Source: Marinobacter litoralis (GTDB taxonomy: Bacteria; Pseudomonadota; Gammaproteobacteria; Pseudomonadales; Oleiphilaceae). Taken from it: DNA of 64,000 nt. The notes under the pieces were generated by a model, which had not been told where the DNA came from, did not search any database, and was given only the letters and a program-made list of their open reading frames with translations. Below are positions 16,692 to 26,644 of the stretch, in pieces. The DNA lies in NCBI RefSeq assembly GCF_016427555.1, contig NZ_JAELVS010000002.1:124001-188000 (forward strand), written 5' to 3'. The first letter of the stretch is position 1, and each line of letters opens with the position of its first letter. Both the position numbers and the translations under genes were made by a program.

Positions 16692-19658
16692 TCAATTATC
16701 CTCGGCCTTTTTGGCTGCTTCGGCCGCACGCTGGCGCTTGCGGACTTCTCTTGGATCGTTGTAAGCGCGACCTGGCGTTACCGGAACATCAACAGCGCTG
16801 GGCGCTTCCGTTTTCGCGGGTTCTGCTTTAGGTTCGGTCTCAACTTTAGCTTCAGCTTCAGGCTTCGGGTCAGCCTTAACGTTTGCTTTTGGCTTTTCAT
16901 TCGCTTCCGCTGGCTTCTCAGCCTTCTCAGCCTTCTCAGCCTTCTCAGCCTTCTCAGCCTTCTCAGCCTTCTCAGCCTTCTCAGCCTTCTCAGCTTTCGG
17001 GGCTTCGGCCTCAGGTGCTTGCGCTTTAGCTTCGCTGGCTTTCACTTCAGGGGCAGGTTTTGCCTCTGCTGTGGTAGTTTCTGCCGGCTTGCCGTCTGCC
17101 TTGTCCTTGCTATCGGCTACAGGTTCGCTTGCCTTAGGCGCTTCGCTGGTTTGTTCCGCTTTGGCTTCTTTGGCGGCCTGAGGCTTGCGCTGGCGAGAGG
17201 CGGGTTTGCGCTTCTCTGGCTTGCTCTCGTCCGCTTTAGCCTCTTCTTTTGCCTTGGGTGCCGCATCCTGCTCCTTGGCTTCAGGCTTGGCGGTTTCAGC
17301 TTTCGGACTTTGCTCCGCAGGCTGTTTGACCTGAGGCTGAGCATTAGCGTCCTTGGCTTTCGCGTCGGTTGCTACCGCAGCTTGTGGTGCTGAAGAGGTT
17401 TTTTCTTCAACGGCTTTTTCTGGCTGCGTATCTTTCTGGTGTTTCTCACTCCGCTCTGCTTTGCGAGCAGCCGGTGTAGAGGCTGGTGCTTCAGCAGGAG
17501 ATCCGTCACGATTGCGCTGGCGACGTGGCTTGCGGCGCTTGTCATCGCCGGATTTGTCATTTGATGGACCTTTCTGATTGGACTGGTTGTCCTTCTGGTC
17601 CTTCTGATCTTTTTGATCTTTGGCATCGCGCTGCGGACGGTTACGCCCTTGACCGCGGTTCTGACCGTCTTTGCGGCCGTCTCTGCGGTTGTCGTTGCTC
17701 TTGTTGTCAGCCGGTTTGTCTTGCTGATTCTGGCGACCTTGAGCACCGCGGTTCTGGTCGTCGTTCCGGTTAGGACGGTTGCGGTTGTTCTGGCGACGTT
17801 CGTTGCCATTGCGGTTGCCTCCGCGCTGGTCATCACGTGCTACTCGTGATTTCCGGCGATCCTGACGGTCTGGGCGAGCTTGCGGGCGACGGTTGTTGCC
17901 GGCGCTCTTTGTCGCTTGCTTGTCGCCAGAGTCGGTTTCAGCTTCGCCGCTAAAGAAACTGGCGATTTTCTTGCACAGTTTGCGGAACGAGCCTTCGTCG
18001 GATTCTACCGGTTCGGCTTTGGCTGCCGCTTTTGCGACCGGGGCAGGAGCAGGGCGGATGGCTTTAACTGCGGCTTGCTCACGTACAGGCTTTTCGGTGC
18101 TGGTCACTTCAACAACGGATTCTTCTTCACGCTCGTTGTATTCGTGGGCCACCTGGTGGCTGGAAATGTGCTCAGGTGCCGTTTCGTCCTGACGCATACG
18201 AATGATTTCGAAGTGCGGGGTTTCCATATTGGGAACCGGAGCGACCACGATGGATACGCCTTGACCGGCTTCAATGTCGGCCAGCTGCTTGCGCTTCTCG
18301 TTTAGCAGGAAGGTTGCTACAGAAACCGGCACGATAGCGCGTACTTCTGCAGTTTTCTCCTTGGAGGATTCTTCGTAGATCAGGCGCATGATGCTCAGCG
18401 CCAGAGATTCAATGCCTCGAATCGTGCCTTGGCCTTCGCAGCGTGGGCATACTTCACTGCGGGTTTCACCGAGTGAGGGGCGCAGGCGCTGGCGGGACAT
18501 TTCGAGAAGGCCGAAGCGGGAAATTTTACCAACTTGCACGCGGGCGCGGTCAATTTCCAGCGCTTCACGCATCTTCTGCTCAACTTCGCGCTGGTGCTTG
18601 GCCGGTGTCATGTCGATGAAGTCGATGACAATCAAGCCGCCCATATCGCGTAAGCGCAATTGGCGAGCGATTTCTTCGGCGGCTTCGAGGTTGGTCTGAA
18701 GGGCAGTTTCTTCGATGTCGTGGCCTTTGGTGGCACGCGACGAGTTGATGTCGATTGAAACCAGCGCTTCGGTTGGATCAATAACAATAGAGCCACCAGA
18801 AGGCAGTTTGACTTCACGCTGGAACGCCGTCTCGATCTGGCCTTCGATCTGGTAGCGGCTGAACAAAGGGATTTCGTCTTTGTACAGTTTGATCTTGTTC
18901 TCAAACGTAGGCATTACGGCGCGAACGAAGCTCAGCACGTCTTCGTAGACGTTTTCCGAGTCAATCAATACTTCGCCGATGTCCTGGCGGAGGTAGTCAC
19001 GAACTGCGCGGATAATCAGGTTGCTTTCCTGGTGGATCAGGAACGGCGCTTTACGCTCGTCGGCGGCCTGGGTAATGGCTTCCCAGAACTGAACCAGATA
19101 ATCGAGGTCCCACTGGAGTTCTTCTGTGGTGCGTCCGATACCGGCGGTGCGAACGATGATGCCCATAGACTTGGGTACCTGAACGCCATTCATTGCTTCT
19201 TTTAGCTGAGCGCGGTCTTCGCCTTCGATTCGACGGGAGATGCCGCCTGCACGGGGGTTGTTTGGCATCAGTACCAAATAGCGGCCAGCCAGAGAAATAA
19301 AGGTGGTCAGGGCTGCGCCTTTGTTTCCGCGCTCTTCTTTGTCAACCTGAACGATGACTTCCTGGCCTTCAGAAAGCACGTCTTTGATGTTGATTTTGCC
19401 TTCGATCTGGCTGGGGGACTTCTTGAAGTATTCTTTGGAGATTTCTTTCAGGGGCAGGAAACCGTGGCGGTCGGCGCCAAAATCGATGAAAGCCGCTTCC
19501 AGGCTGGGTTCTACGCGAGTGATTCTGCCTTTATAAATGTTGGCTTTTTTCTGTTCGCGGGTGCTGGACTCGATGTCCAGATCAAACAGTCGTTGGCCGT
19601 CTACCAGTGCTACGCGCAACTCTTCAGGATGAGTTGCATTGATCAGCATTCTTTTCAT
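16692..19658 (-). CDS. rne: Ribonuclease E
   Basis: The essential endoribonuclease that starts mRNA decay and matures rRNA and tRNA. The 988 residues divide into an S1 domain after [20 protein letters not shown], a catalytic DNase-I-like domain, the zinc-link motif CPRCEGQGT, and a long low-complexity tail rich in Arg/Asn/Gln and then Lys/Glu/Ala that would scaffold the degradosome. The tail contains nine exact EKA tripeptide repeats. The start is ATG 19658 because homology begins there; an upstream in-frame extension of 53 codons is not conserved-looking. It ends in [22 protein letters not shown]. Confidence 0.97.
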   Translation of the reverse strand: MKRMLINATHPEELRVALVDGQRLFDLDIESSTREQKKANIYKGRITRVEPSLEAAFIDFGADRHGFLPLKEISKEYFKKSPSQIEGKINIKDVLSEGQEVIVQVDKEERGNKGAALTTFISLAGRYLVLMPNNPRAGGISRRIEGEDRAQLKEAMNGVQVPKSMGIIVRTAGIGRTTEELQWDLDYLVQFWEAITQAADERKAPFLIHQESNLIIRAVRDYLRQDIGEVLIDSENVYEDVLSFVRAVMPTFENKIKLYKDEIPLFSRYQIEGQIETAFQREVKLPSGGSIVIDPTEALVSIDINSSRATKGHDIEETALQTNLEAAEEIARQLRLRDMGGLIVIDFIDMTPAKHQREVEQKMREALEIDRARVQVGKISRFGLLEMSRQRLRPSLGETRSEVCPRCEGQGTIRGIESLALSIMRLIYEESSKEKTAEVRAIVPVSVATFLLNEKRKQLADIEAGQGVSIVVAPVPNMETPHFEIIRMRQDETAPEHISSHQVAHEYNEREEESVVEVTSTEKPVREQAAVKAIRPAPAPVAKAAAKAEPVESDEGSFRKLCKKIASFFSGEAETDSGDKQATKSAGNNRRPQARPDRQDRRKSRVARDDQRGGNRNGNERRQNNRNRPNRNDDQNRGAQGRQNQQDKPADNKSNDNRRDGRKDGQNRGQGRNRPQRDAKDQKDQKDQKDNQSNQKGPSNDKSGDDKRRKPRRQRNRDGSPAEAPASTPAARKAERSEKHQKDTQPEKAVEEKTSSAPQAAVATDAKAKDANAQPQVKQPAEQSPKAETAKPEAKEQDAAPKAKEEAKADESKPEKRKPASRQRKPQAAKEAKAEQTSEAPKASEPVADSKDKADGKPAETTTAEAKPAPEVKASEAKAQAPEAEAPKAEKAEKAEKAEKAEKAEKAEKAEKAEKPAEANEKPKANVKADPKPEAEAKVETEPKAEPAKTEAPSAVDVPVTPGRAYNDPREVRKRQRAAEAAKKAEDN
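16914..16994 (-). repeat. Nine perfect 9-bp tandem repeats in the rne tail
   Basis: CTTCTCAGC is repeated nine times without a mismatch on the + strand (81 bp), encoding consecutive Glu-Lys-Ala units in RNase E. The unit is a multiple of three, so copy-number change would lengthen or shorten the tail without a frameshift. Confidence 0.95.
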
Positions 19659-20185
19659 GGGAAAAGTGAGTTCCTGTCGTTTGTTAAGACAGGAAACCGG
19701 AGACGTTCGCATCAGCGAATCGGGATGTGCGTGCCGCGGGCCCTGAATTAGCAGGGCAGGCCGGCGGCCAGACGAGTCATACCTTTTCGGGTTTTGACCC
19801 TGTATGTCTGAGACCACCGCTGATTCTTCGTCTGCCTGATGGCAGGGAAAGATCGAATAGGGTGAATGTCTGTTGACGCATAATATCCGTTTTCAGGTTC
19901 ACACAAACTCCTAGGTCTCACGTCGTGTTGGTAAGCTGACGGCCCGGTTTTGCGTGGCAGTGATTCTTCGTGATGTTTCCGTCCGACGGTTTCCCGGTCG
20001 GTTATTTCGTCTCCCGAGGAGGTAACAGCCACTCTATGGTCTGCCCTGTAGGTCGGGAGTTTGTCTCACGCCGCGCCCGGTAATGATTGGGTGTTCGGCG
20101 TTCAATCTATTAATCAGTGTCGGTATACTGCTGCCGCTCCGGCTTCTGAACGAAATTCTTCAGGCCGTAGACAAACGGCAGAGCA
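19659..20185 (-). promoter_or_regulatory. Long untranslated leader of rne
   Basis: This stretch holds no supported gene. If transcription starts at the promoter at 20192-20220, the rne mRNA has a leader of about 527 nt. Long rne leaders in enterobacteria carry hairpins that RNase E cleaves to limit its own synthesis; the same use is inferred here, with no structure confirmed by alignment. Confidence 0.5.
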
Positions 20186-20191
20186 CGTCGG

Positions 20192-20220
20192 AATATAACA
20201 GTAAACCCGAAGCTGTACAA
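20192..20220 (-). promoter_or_regulatory. Predicted sigma-70 promoter of rne
   Basis: On the minus strand TTGTAC (20220-20215) and TATATT (20197-20192) are 17 bp apart. It is the best match upstream of rne, and the divergent rluC start lies about 45 bp to the other side. Confidence 0.5.
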
Positions 20221-20263
20221 TCCTGTATCCAAACGCCCGGCGCCAGCCGGAATAAGGTATTTC

Positions 20264-21325
20264 ATGTCTCAAAAACCGGCCCCCCGGAAACAACCTCGAA
20301 AAGCCCGCACGCCGCAGCGTCTTGCAGGTGGGCGCAAGGATCAGTCTGGCCCGGCGGTGCAGTCTGATGACCGAGTGCAAAAAGGCGTTCAGTTTGTCGA
20401 GGTTGACGCCGACATGGCAGGGCAGCGGGTTGATAATTTTTTGTTGGCGCGGCTTCGAGGTGTGCCGAAGAGCATTGTGTACCGCATTGTGCGTAAAGGT
20501 GAAGTTCGGGTGAATAAAGGGCGTGTGAAGCCAGACACCCGCGTGAAAGAGGGTGATGTGGTTCGCATTCCACCTATTGTGCAGCAGGCCAAACCCGAGC
20601 AGCCAAAGCCCGGTGATCGCGTGCAGAATGTGGTGGAAACCGCCGTGGTGTTCGAGAATGACGAAATGCTGGTGGTCAACAAACCCGCAGGCATTGCTGT
20701 CCACGGTGGAAGCGGCTTGAGCTTCGGGTTGATTGAAGTGTTGCGCTCGTCCCGGCCCCAGGCAAAGTTTCTGGAGTTAGTGCACCGGCTGGACCGCGAT
20801 ACGTCCGGGTTGGTGATGGTGGCAAAGAAACGGTCGGCACTTCGGTTTTTGCAGGATGAATTGCGTCATAAGCGAATGCGCAAACGGTATCACGCACTTG
20901 TTATTGGGTCCTGGCCAAAAAAGCTCACCCGTGTTGCCGAGCCATTGTTACGTTACGAGATGCCAAACGGTGAGCGCCGGGTGAAGGTGAGTAGCGAAGG
21001 TAAAGAATCGCTCACCTTGTATAAATGTCTGGCAGACTACGACGGTTACAGTCTGGTTGAAGCGTCGCCGGTGACCGGCAGAACCCATCAGATCCGGGTG
21101 CACAGTGCCTGGGGAGGGCATCCGATTGCCGGTGACGACAAGTATATGGACGATGCAAGCCTCAAAGCGTTCAGGAAGATAGGTGGTGAGCGTTTGATGC
21201 TTCATGCTCGTTCGCTGGAGTTCCGGTTACCCGGCACAGAAGAGTCTATGTTTCTGGAGGCTCCGTATGATAAAGCTTTTGGGAAGTTGGTTGATCAACT
21301 AACACGACGCGGTAAGGGTTCGTAA
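20264..21325 (+). CDS. rluC: 23S rRNA pseudouridine synthase RluC
   Basis: Makes pseudouridine at three sites in 23S rRNA (955, 2504 and 2580 in E. coli). An Arg/Lys-rich N-terminus (1-40) precedes an S4 RNA-binding domain (about 52-110) and the RluA-type catalytic domain. The HRLDRDTSG motif carries catalytic D177. At 353 residues it is slightly long because of the basic N-terminal tail. It is divergent from rne, the usual arrangement in gammaproteobacteria, and is followed 2 nt later by a HAD gene. Confidence 0.95.
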   Translation: MSQKPAPRKQPRKARTPQRLAGGRKDQSGPAVQSDDRVQKGVQFVEVDADMAGQRVDNFLLARLRGVPKSIVYRIVRKGEVRVNKGRVKPDTRVKEGDVVRIPPIVQQAKPEQPKPGDRVQNVVETAVVFENDEMLVVNKPAGIAVHGGSGLSFGLIEVLRSSRPQAKFLELVHRLDRDTSGLVMVAKKRSALRFLQDELRHKRMRKRYHALVIGSWPKKLTRVAEPLLRYEMPNGERRVKVSSEGKESLTLYKCLADYDGYSLVEASPVTGRTHQIRVHSAWGGHPIAGDDKYMDDASLKAFRKIGGERLMLHARSLEFRLPGTEESMFLEAPYDKAFGKLVDQLTRRGKGS

Positions 21326-21327
21326 AG

Positions 21328-21975
21328 ATGAACGTAAAAGCAGTGATATTTGATTGGGATGGAACGCTGATCGATTCGGTTGATCATATTGCTGAAAGCT
21401 TGCAGCAGGCCGCTTTGGAGCTTGGCTACCCGAATCTGGAGCTTGAGGCCTATCGGGATATTGTCGGGCTGGGCATGATCGAGGCACTGCAGAAGCTGTA
21501 TCCGGGTGTGAGCGATGAAGAAATCGTGCGTATTCGCGAAGGCTACTCGGGTTATTTCTTCAAGAAGGTGACGACTCCGCAGAATGTGTTCGAGGGCATG
21601 GCCGAGGTGGTCGCCGATATTCGTACCTCGGGGCGGGGCTGCTCGGTGGCAACCGGAAAAAGTCGCCGGGGGCTTGCTCAGGCGCTGAAAACCAGTGGTC
21701 TGGGGCACCATTTTGATACCTCTCGTTGTGCCGATGAAACTCGTTCCAAGCCTGATCCGTTGATGCTTGAAGAAATTTTGGAATTTTACGGTTTTCAGCC
21801 GGAAGACGCGGTGATGATTGGTGATACGCACTACGACCTTGATATGGCGCGGCGTATTGGTATGCCCGCTATTGGGGTGGAATGGGGCGCGCATTCGAGA
21901 GAAGTGTTGCTGGATTGTCGGCCTCATGCGGTGGTCGATTCCGTCGGTGATCTTCGCCGTGTTCTTGGGCTGTAA
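21328..21975 (+). CDS. HAD-superfamily hydrolase (phosphoglycolate phosphatase-like)
   Basis: A HAD subfamily IA phosphatase of 215 residues. The nucleophile D9 and acid-base D11 are in FDWDGTLIDS, motif II is VATGKS, and motif IV is MIGDTHYDLDMA. A helical cap lies between residues 15 and 85. The substrate is not evident. It starts 2 nt after rluC, so the two are co-translated, and sppA follows 38 bp later. Confidence 0.88.
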   Translation: MNVKAVIFDWDGTLIDSVDHIAESLQQAALELGYPNLELEAYRDIVGLGMIEALQKLYPGVSDEEIVRIREGYSGYFFKKVTTPQNVFEGMAEVVADIRTSGRGCSVATGKSRRGLAQALKTSGLGHHFDTSRCADETRSKPDPLMLEEILEFYGFQPEDAVMIGDTHYDLDMARRIGMPAIGVEWGAHSREVLLDCRPHAVVDSVGDLRRVLGL

Positions 21976-22013
21976 AGCGAGTTTTTAGGTGTTTGCGAGT
22001 TAAGGAATAGCTA

Positions 22014-23012
22014 ATGAGTGATTCGGAATCGGGTAAGGGCGGTCTTTTTGGCGCGAAGAAGCCGGCAATGCCGCCTGAGACGAACCGCGACTGGAAGTTG
22101 ATTGAAAAGCTGGTAATGTCGCTTCACGCGGAGAAAAAGCGTAGCCGGCGTTGGGGGATATTTTTCAAGCTTCTCACGTTCATTTATTTGTTTGCGCTGA
22201 TTGTGATGATCCGGTCGCCAATCGGAGAGGGTATGGGAGTGGTGCCAGAGCAGCACACTGCGCTGGTTGAGTTGAATGGCCCTATCGCTGCGGATGAGCT
22301 GGCAAGTGCTGACAATTTGGTGGGTTCGCTGCGCGCTGCGTTTGAGGCAGAAAATTCTAAAGCGGTGGTGTTGCGGATAAACAGCCCGGGCGGTAGCCCG
22401 GTGCAGTCAGGTTATGTGTACGACGAGATTCAGCGTCTTCGGCAGGAGTACCCTGAAAAGAAAGTGTACGCAGTGATCGCAGATGTGGGTGCGTCCGGTG
22501 CTTATTATATTGCCGCAGCGGCTGACGAAATCTACGCGAACCGCGCGAGCTTGGTGGGTTCGATTGGGGTTGTCGCCGGCGGGTTCGGTTTCAATGCGTT
22601 GATGGAGAAACTCGGCGTGGAGCGCCGTTTGTACACCGCTGGTGAAAACAAAGCGTTTCTGGATCCGTTCACCCCGGAGCGTGAAGAAGATGTCGAGTTC
22701 TGGCAGAGCGTGCTGGAGAACACGCACAAGCAGTTCATTTCAGCGGTAAAGGAAGGGCGAGGCGATCGACTGGTTGACGATGAAAGGTTGTTCAGCGGCC
22801 TGGTGTGGAGTGGAGAGCAGGCGTTGGAGCTTGGTTTGATTGATGGCTTGGGCAGTGCCTCCTGGGTGGCCCGAGAACTGGTGGGCGCCGAGGAGTTGGT
22901 GGATTACAGTCGCGGGCCTTCGCCGTTTCAACAGTTTGTTGAGCAATTAGGGGTGTCCTTTGGCGAAGGTGTTGCCGCGCATTTGCTGGAGTCCAGGCTG
23001 GAATTGCGCTAA
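22014..23012 (+). CDS. sppA: Signal peptide peptidase SppA-type S49 protease
   Basis: A short (332-residue) SppA of the single-domain type. A cytoplasmic N-terminus (1-47) and one membrane helix (about 48-66) precede the crotonase-fold protease domain on the periplasmic side. The Ser/Lys dyad is visible: S161 in DVGASGAYYIAA and K213 in AGENKAFLDPF. It degrades signal peptides left in the membrane. An AAGGA site precedes ATG 22014. It is the third gene of the rluC-HAD-sppA set. Confidence 0.92.
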   Translation: MSDSESGKGGLFGAKKPAMPPETNRDWKLIEKLVMSLHAEKKRSRRWGIFFKLLTFIYLFALIVMIRSPIGEGMGVVPEQHTALVELNGPIAADELASADNLVGSLRAAFEAENSKAVVLRINSPGGSPVQSGYVYDEIQRLRQEYPEKKVYAVIADVGASGAYYIAAAADEIYANRASLVGSIGVVAGGFGFNALMEKLGVERRLYTAGENKAFLDPFTPEREEDVEFWQSVLENTHKQFISAVKEGRGDRLVDDERLFSGLVWSGEQALELGLIDGLGSASWVARELVGAEELVDYSRGPSPFQQFVEQLGVSFGEGVAAHLLESRLELR

Positions 23013-23031
23013 GCCGACGTTGAGTTGCGGG

Positions 23032-23625
23032 TTAATCTTGTAACAGCGGGTTTACTCCGAATCCGCGCAGTATATCAGTGAGGGCGATCAGGGGTAGGCC
23101 AATCAGGCTGTTCGGGTCGCGGCCTTCAAGGTGGCTGAACAGGGCGATGCCTAGCCCTTCCATTTTAAAACTGCCAGCACAATCGTAGGGCTGCTCTTTG
23201 AGCAGGTAAGCTGTGATTTCGTCCTGCGAGAGGTGTCGAAAGTGCACTGTGAATGGCTCGCAGTGGGTTTTCATATTGCCGGTTTGAGTGTCCAGTACGG
23301 CCAGGCCGGTGAGGAATTGGACGCACTGGCCGCTGCTTTGGGTCAGCTGGGCGACCGCTTGCTCGTGCGAGCCTGGCTTGTTTAGCAGGCTGCCGTCGGG
23401 CAGGGAGGCTACCTGGTCGGATCCGATAATGAGTGTGTCCGGGTTCTTCTCTGCCAAAGCTTGCGCTTTTTGGGTGGCGAGGCGAATGGCGAGTGTCTTT
23501 GCGGGTTCGTCTGGTTTCGGGCTTTCGTCAATGTCAGGGCTGGCACATGTGAAGGGCAGTCCCAGTCGTTGCAGGAGTTGTTTTCGGTAAGGCGATGATG
23601 AGGCGAGCAAAATAGTGTGTGTCAT
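23032..23625 (-). CDS. yceF: Maf-family nucleotide pyrophosphatase YceF
   Basis: Hydrolyses non-canonical nucleoside triphosphates; the YceF subgroup prefers m7GTP. Signatures are ILLASSSPYRKQLLQRLG at the start, IGSDQVA with the active-site Asp, and GSFKMEGLGIALF. The length of 197 residues is normal. It is convergent with sppA, 19 bp apart, and divergent from yceD, as in the yceF/yceD-rpmF-plsX locus of many gammaproteobacteria. No terminator is visible between the convergent ends. Confidence 0.9.
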   Translation of the reverse strand: MTHTILLASSSPYRKQLLQRLGLPFTCASPDIDESPKPDEPAKTLAIRLATQKAQALAEKNPDTLIIGSDQVASLPDGSLLNKPGSHEQAVAQLTQSSGQCVQFLTGLAVLDTQTGNMKTHCEPFTVHFRHLSQDEITAYLLKEQPYDCAGSFKMEGLGIALFSHLEGRDPNSLIGLPLIALTDILRGFGVNPLLQD

Positions 23626-23762
23626 GGTGGTCTGATCGCTCTGTGTTCGTTGAGAGAATTGGCGGGAATATCGTAGAATACCCCTACTTAAACGGGAAGC
23701 CCTGCTATAAAAGCGATTAAGTCTTTGACAGCAAGCGGTCTCCTCCCTAAAATTGCGCGCCT

Positions 23763-24320
23763 ATGACTAAAGCGCCGAACGCCGAACTTCCAAAATCTGT
23801 TGAACCTATACGGTTGGCGGAACAAAAAGCGACACTTGAGGGGGTAATACCGCTCGAGGGTCTTGCTCGTTTTGGAGAAGCGGTAGGTGGCTCGCAAAAA
23901 GGCCGCGAATGCCACGCAAAACTGTCCTTCTATCAGGATGGCGAGCGCCGGAGGGTTGTATCGGGAGAGCTGTCTGCTCCGGTCACTCTGGTGTGTCAGC
24001 GTTGTATGAACGACATGCAGGTCACGTTGACGTCGAGCTTTGATTTGGGTCTGGTCAGCAGTGATGAGCAGGCGCAACGGTTACCAAAAACGTTGGAACC
24101 GTTCCTTTGTGAAGATTTCACAGCGGACCTGTGGGCGATGGTAGAAGACGAGCTTCTTCTGGTGTTGCCTCCGTTCCCGCTTCATGAAAGGGACGAGTGC
24201 CCGGCGAAAGAAGACCTTGAGGCACTGGAGCCGTCAAACGCTCCTGAAGAGCCTGAGGCAAAGAAAAGAGATGATAATCCGTTCAGCGTGCTGGCGGGTT
24301 TCAAGACGACTAAGCATTAA
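23763..24320 (+). CDS. yceD: YceD/DUF177 family protein
   Basis: This 185-residue protein contains the CxxC pair VCQRCMNDMQV in the first half and LPPFPLHERDECPAKEDL in the second, and so could bind zinc. YceD homologues are linked to 23S rRNA accumulation and regularly precede rpmF. There is no obvious ribosome site before the ATG at 23763, which follows an A/T-rich stretch. It is co-transcribed with rpmF, 30 bp downstream. Confidence 0.88.
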   Translation: MTKAPNAELPKSVEPIRLAEQKATLEGVIPLEGLARFGEAVGGSQKGRECHAKLSFYQDGERRRVVSGELSAPVTLVCQRCMNDMQVTLTSSFDLGLVSSDEQAQRLPKTLEPFLCEDFTADLWAMVEDELLLVLPPFPLHERDECPAKEDLEALEPSNAPEEPEAKKRDDNPFSVLAGFKTTKH

Positions 24321-24350
24321 CGTTTTCATAAATAGGTCAGGAGTTTAACC

Positions 24351-24530
24351 ATGGCTGTACAGAAGAGTCGCAAGACCCGTTCCAAGCGCGGCATGCGCCG
24401 TTCACACGACGCGCTACCAACTTCCGCGCTGTCCACTGATGCAACAACTGGCGAAGTTCATCGTCGCCATCACGTATCTCCGGATGGTTTCTACCGCGGC
24501 AAGCAGGTTGTTGAAGCGCGCGACGAGTAA
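24351..24530 (+). CDS. rpmF: 50S ribosomal protein L32
   Basis: A 59-residue basic protein starting [20 protein letters not shown], the L32 signature, and ending [10 protein letters not shown]. The zinc cysteines found in some bacteria are missing: the positions are taken by His-rich HRRHHVS, so this is the zinc-independent form. It lies between yceD and plsX, as in E. coli. TCAGGAG precedes the ATG at 24351. Confidence 0.97.
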   Translation: MAVQKSRKTRSKRGMRRSHDALPTSALSTDATTGEVHRRHHVSPDGFYRGKQVVEARDE

Positions 24531-24573
24531 TACTCGACGCGATATCTTCTGACCTGTGTCGTATGGACGAGCG

Positions 24574-25578
24574 GTGAGTAATCCAATCACCATTGCCGTC
24601 GATGCCATGAGCGGTGATCGTGGCGCCGAGGTGGTCGTCCATGCTGCGCTAGATGCAGTGCGTGAAAATGAGGCCTTGAGTCTTGTTCTGGTAGGTATCC
24701 GGAGCGAGCTTGAGGCCTTGTTGCGTGGTGGGCACCCTCAAATCCGCATTGTCGAAGCGGCTGATGTGGTGCGTATGAATGAGCGCCCCTCCCACGCTTT
24801 GCGTCACAAACGAAATTCTTCCATGGCCATCGCTCTAGGCCTGGTTCGTGATGGCGAGGCCCAAGGCTGTGTCAGTGCCGGTAACACTGGTGCGCTGATG
24901 GCGTTCGGGCGGTCCCTGATCCGGATGTACCCCGGCATCGAGCGGCCTGCTATTGCGAAGCTTATCCCTTCTCTTCGTGGTCGTTGCCTGGTACTGGATC
25001 TCGGTGCCAATGTCGATTCCAGCGCTGAAAATCTCTATCAATATGCTCTGATGGGTTCCTTGATGGCGTCTGCTGTTTCCGAGATCGCCGAGCCCCGTGT
25101 TGCCCTGCTTAATGTAGGGGAAGAAGAGATCAAAGGTAACGAGCAGGTTCGGCTTGCGTCTCACATGCTCGCCCAGTCCGACACTTTGAACTATATCGGG
25201 TATGTCGAGGGTAGCGACCTGTTTCGGAATGTCGCTGATGTTGTAGTCTGTGATGGGTTTGTTGGCAACATTGCGCTCAAGACAGGCGAAGGTGTTGCCG
25301 GGTTGCTGATTGAGTTGCTCGAGCAGGCTTTTTCCCGCTCTGTGTACAGTCGCATCGTGGGTTTGTTGGCACGGCCGGTAATGGGGCGTTTGTTGCAGTT
25401 GATGGACCCTTCCCGGCATAACGGCGCCAGCCTTTTGGGGCTTCAGGGTGTTGTTATAAAAAGTCACGGTAACGCAAATGAGCGAGCGATGCTCGCGGCC
25501 ATACGCCAAGCGGTATGCGAAGTGACTCACGAAGTTCCCCGCAGGATTAATGACCGGCTTGATGACTTGTTGTTTTAA
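24574..25578 (+). CDS. plsX: Phosphate acyltransferase PlsX
   Basis: Converts acyl-ACP to acyl-phosphate, the donor for PlsY in phospholipid synthesis. ITIAVDAMSGDRG is the N-terminal signature, followed by VSAGNTGALMAFG and DGFVGNIALKTGEG. The start is placed at GTG 24574, 6-9 nt after GGACGA; another GTG at 24556 would add six residues. The 334-residue length is ordinary. It follows rpmF by about 43 bp and precedes fabD. Confidence 0.95.
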   Translation: MSNPITIAVDAMSGDRGAEVVVHAALDAVRENEALSLVLVGIRSELEALLRGGHPQIRIVEAADVVRMNERPSHALRHKRNSSMAIALGLVRDGEAQGCVSAGNTGALMAFGRSLIRMYPGIERPAIAKLIPSLRGRCLVLDLGANVDSSAENLYQYALMGSLMASAVSEIAEPRVALLNVGEEEIKGNEQVRLASHMLAQSDTLNYIGYVEGSDLFRNVADVVVCDGFVGNIALKTGEGVAGLLIELLEQAFSRSVYSRIVGLLARPVMGRLLQLMDPSRHNGASLLGLQGVVIKSHGNANERAMLAAIRQAVCEVTHEVPRRINDRLDDLLF

Positions 25579-25690
25579 GTTGTTTGAGACTAAAGTCGGC
25601 CCACATTAACTTACTTTATCGCGGATAATTGGCCTGGCTTGTACTATTGGCTAATCTCCACCAATTCCTAATGAAGATAAGATCGCTCCT

Positions 25691-26629
25691 ATGAAATCAG
25701 CGTTTATTTTTCCCGGACAAGGTTCTCAGTCGGTTGGCATGTTATCAGGTGCTGCTGAAGCATGGCCGATGATCGCTGAAACCTTTAGTGATGCTTCGAA
25801 TGTTCTTGGGTATGACCTCTGGCATGTTTGCCAGCACGGTCCGGCTGAGGAACTGAACCAAACCATGGTTACCCAGCCAGCTCTGCTGACTGCCAGCGTT
25901 GCCTTGTGGCGCCAGTGGCTGGTGTCTGGCGGGCCTCAGCCGAATTTTGTGGCGGGTCATAGCCTGGGTGAATACAGCGCGTTGGTGGCTGCCGAAAGTC
26001 TCGATTTTGTTGAAGCCGTCAAGCTGGTGCAGTTGCGGGGCGAACTGATGCAAGAGGCAGTACCGGCAGGTGAAGGCAAAATGGCCGCTATACTAGGGCT
26101 GGACGATGCCGAAGTGATTGCCGCCTGCGAAGAATCTGCCCAAGGCGATGTGGTCGCGGCGGTGAATTTCAACGCTCCGGGCCAGGTCGTTATTGCTGGC
26201 TCGCTGGCTGCAGTCGAGCGCGCGATTGAAGCGTGTAAAGAGCGAGGCGCCCGAAAGGCCATGCCTCTGCCGGTGAGTGTGCCTTCCCACTGTGCCTTGA
26301 TGAAAGGTGCTGCCGAAGAGTTGGCGGATGCACTGGACGATGTGCGCTTTAACGATGCTGTCATCCCGGTTGTGCAGAATGTCCATGCGGGCGTTGCCAC
26401 AGATGCTGATACGTTGAAGTCGAACCTGTTGATGCAGCTGTACTCACCGGTGCTCTGGACGGATTCGATCCGGACGTTGGCGAGCGAAGGTGTTGGTGTT
26501 GCAGTGGAATGTGGTTCCGGCAAGGTGTTGGCCGGGCTGGTCAAGCGCATTGAGCGCGGTTTGCCAGTGCATGGTATTGAAGATCCAGATTCTATGGCGA
26601 GTGCAATCGAAGCACTCGGTCAATCCTGA
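25691..26629 (+). CDS. fabD: Malonyl-CoA:ACP transacylase FabD
   Basis: Loads malonyl groups onto ACP for fatty-acid elongation. The 312-residue protein has the FIFPGQGSQ start, the nucleophile S91 in GHSLGEYS, and the catalytic His H200 in SVPSHCALM. Spacing to fabG is 15 bp. The fabH gene that often precedes fabD is absent here, and the 112 bp between plsX and fabD contains no clear terminator. Confidence 0.96.
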   Translation: MKSAFIFPGQGSQSVGMLSGAAEAWPMIAETFSDASNVLGYDLWHVCQHGPAEELNQTMVTQPALLTASVALWRQWLVSGGPQPNFVAGHSLGEYSALVAAESLDFVEAVKLVQLRGELMQEAVPAGEGKMAAILGLDDAEVIAACEESAQGDVVAAVNFNAPGQVVIAGSLAAVERAIEACKERGARKAMPLPVSVPSHCALMKGAAEELADALDDVRFNDAVIPVVQNVHAGVATDADTLKSNLLMQLYSPVLWTDSIRTLASEGVGVAVECGSGKVLAGLVKRIERGLPVHGIEDPDSMASAIEALGQS

Positions 26630-26644
26630 TAAACGGAGTAGGTT

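Noticed and set aside
16914-16994. CRISPR array
   Set aside because: The repeats are contiguous 9-bp coding units without spacers and are in frame with rne.
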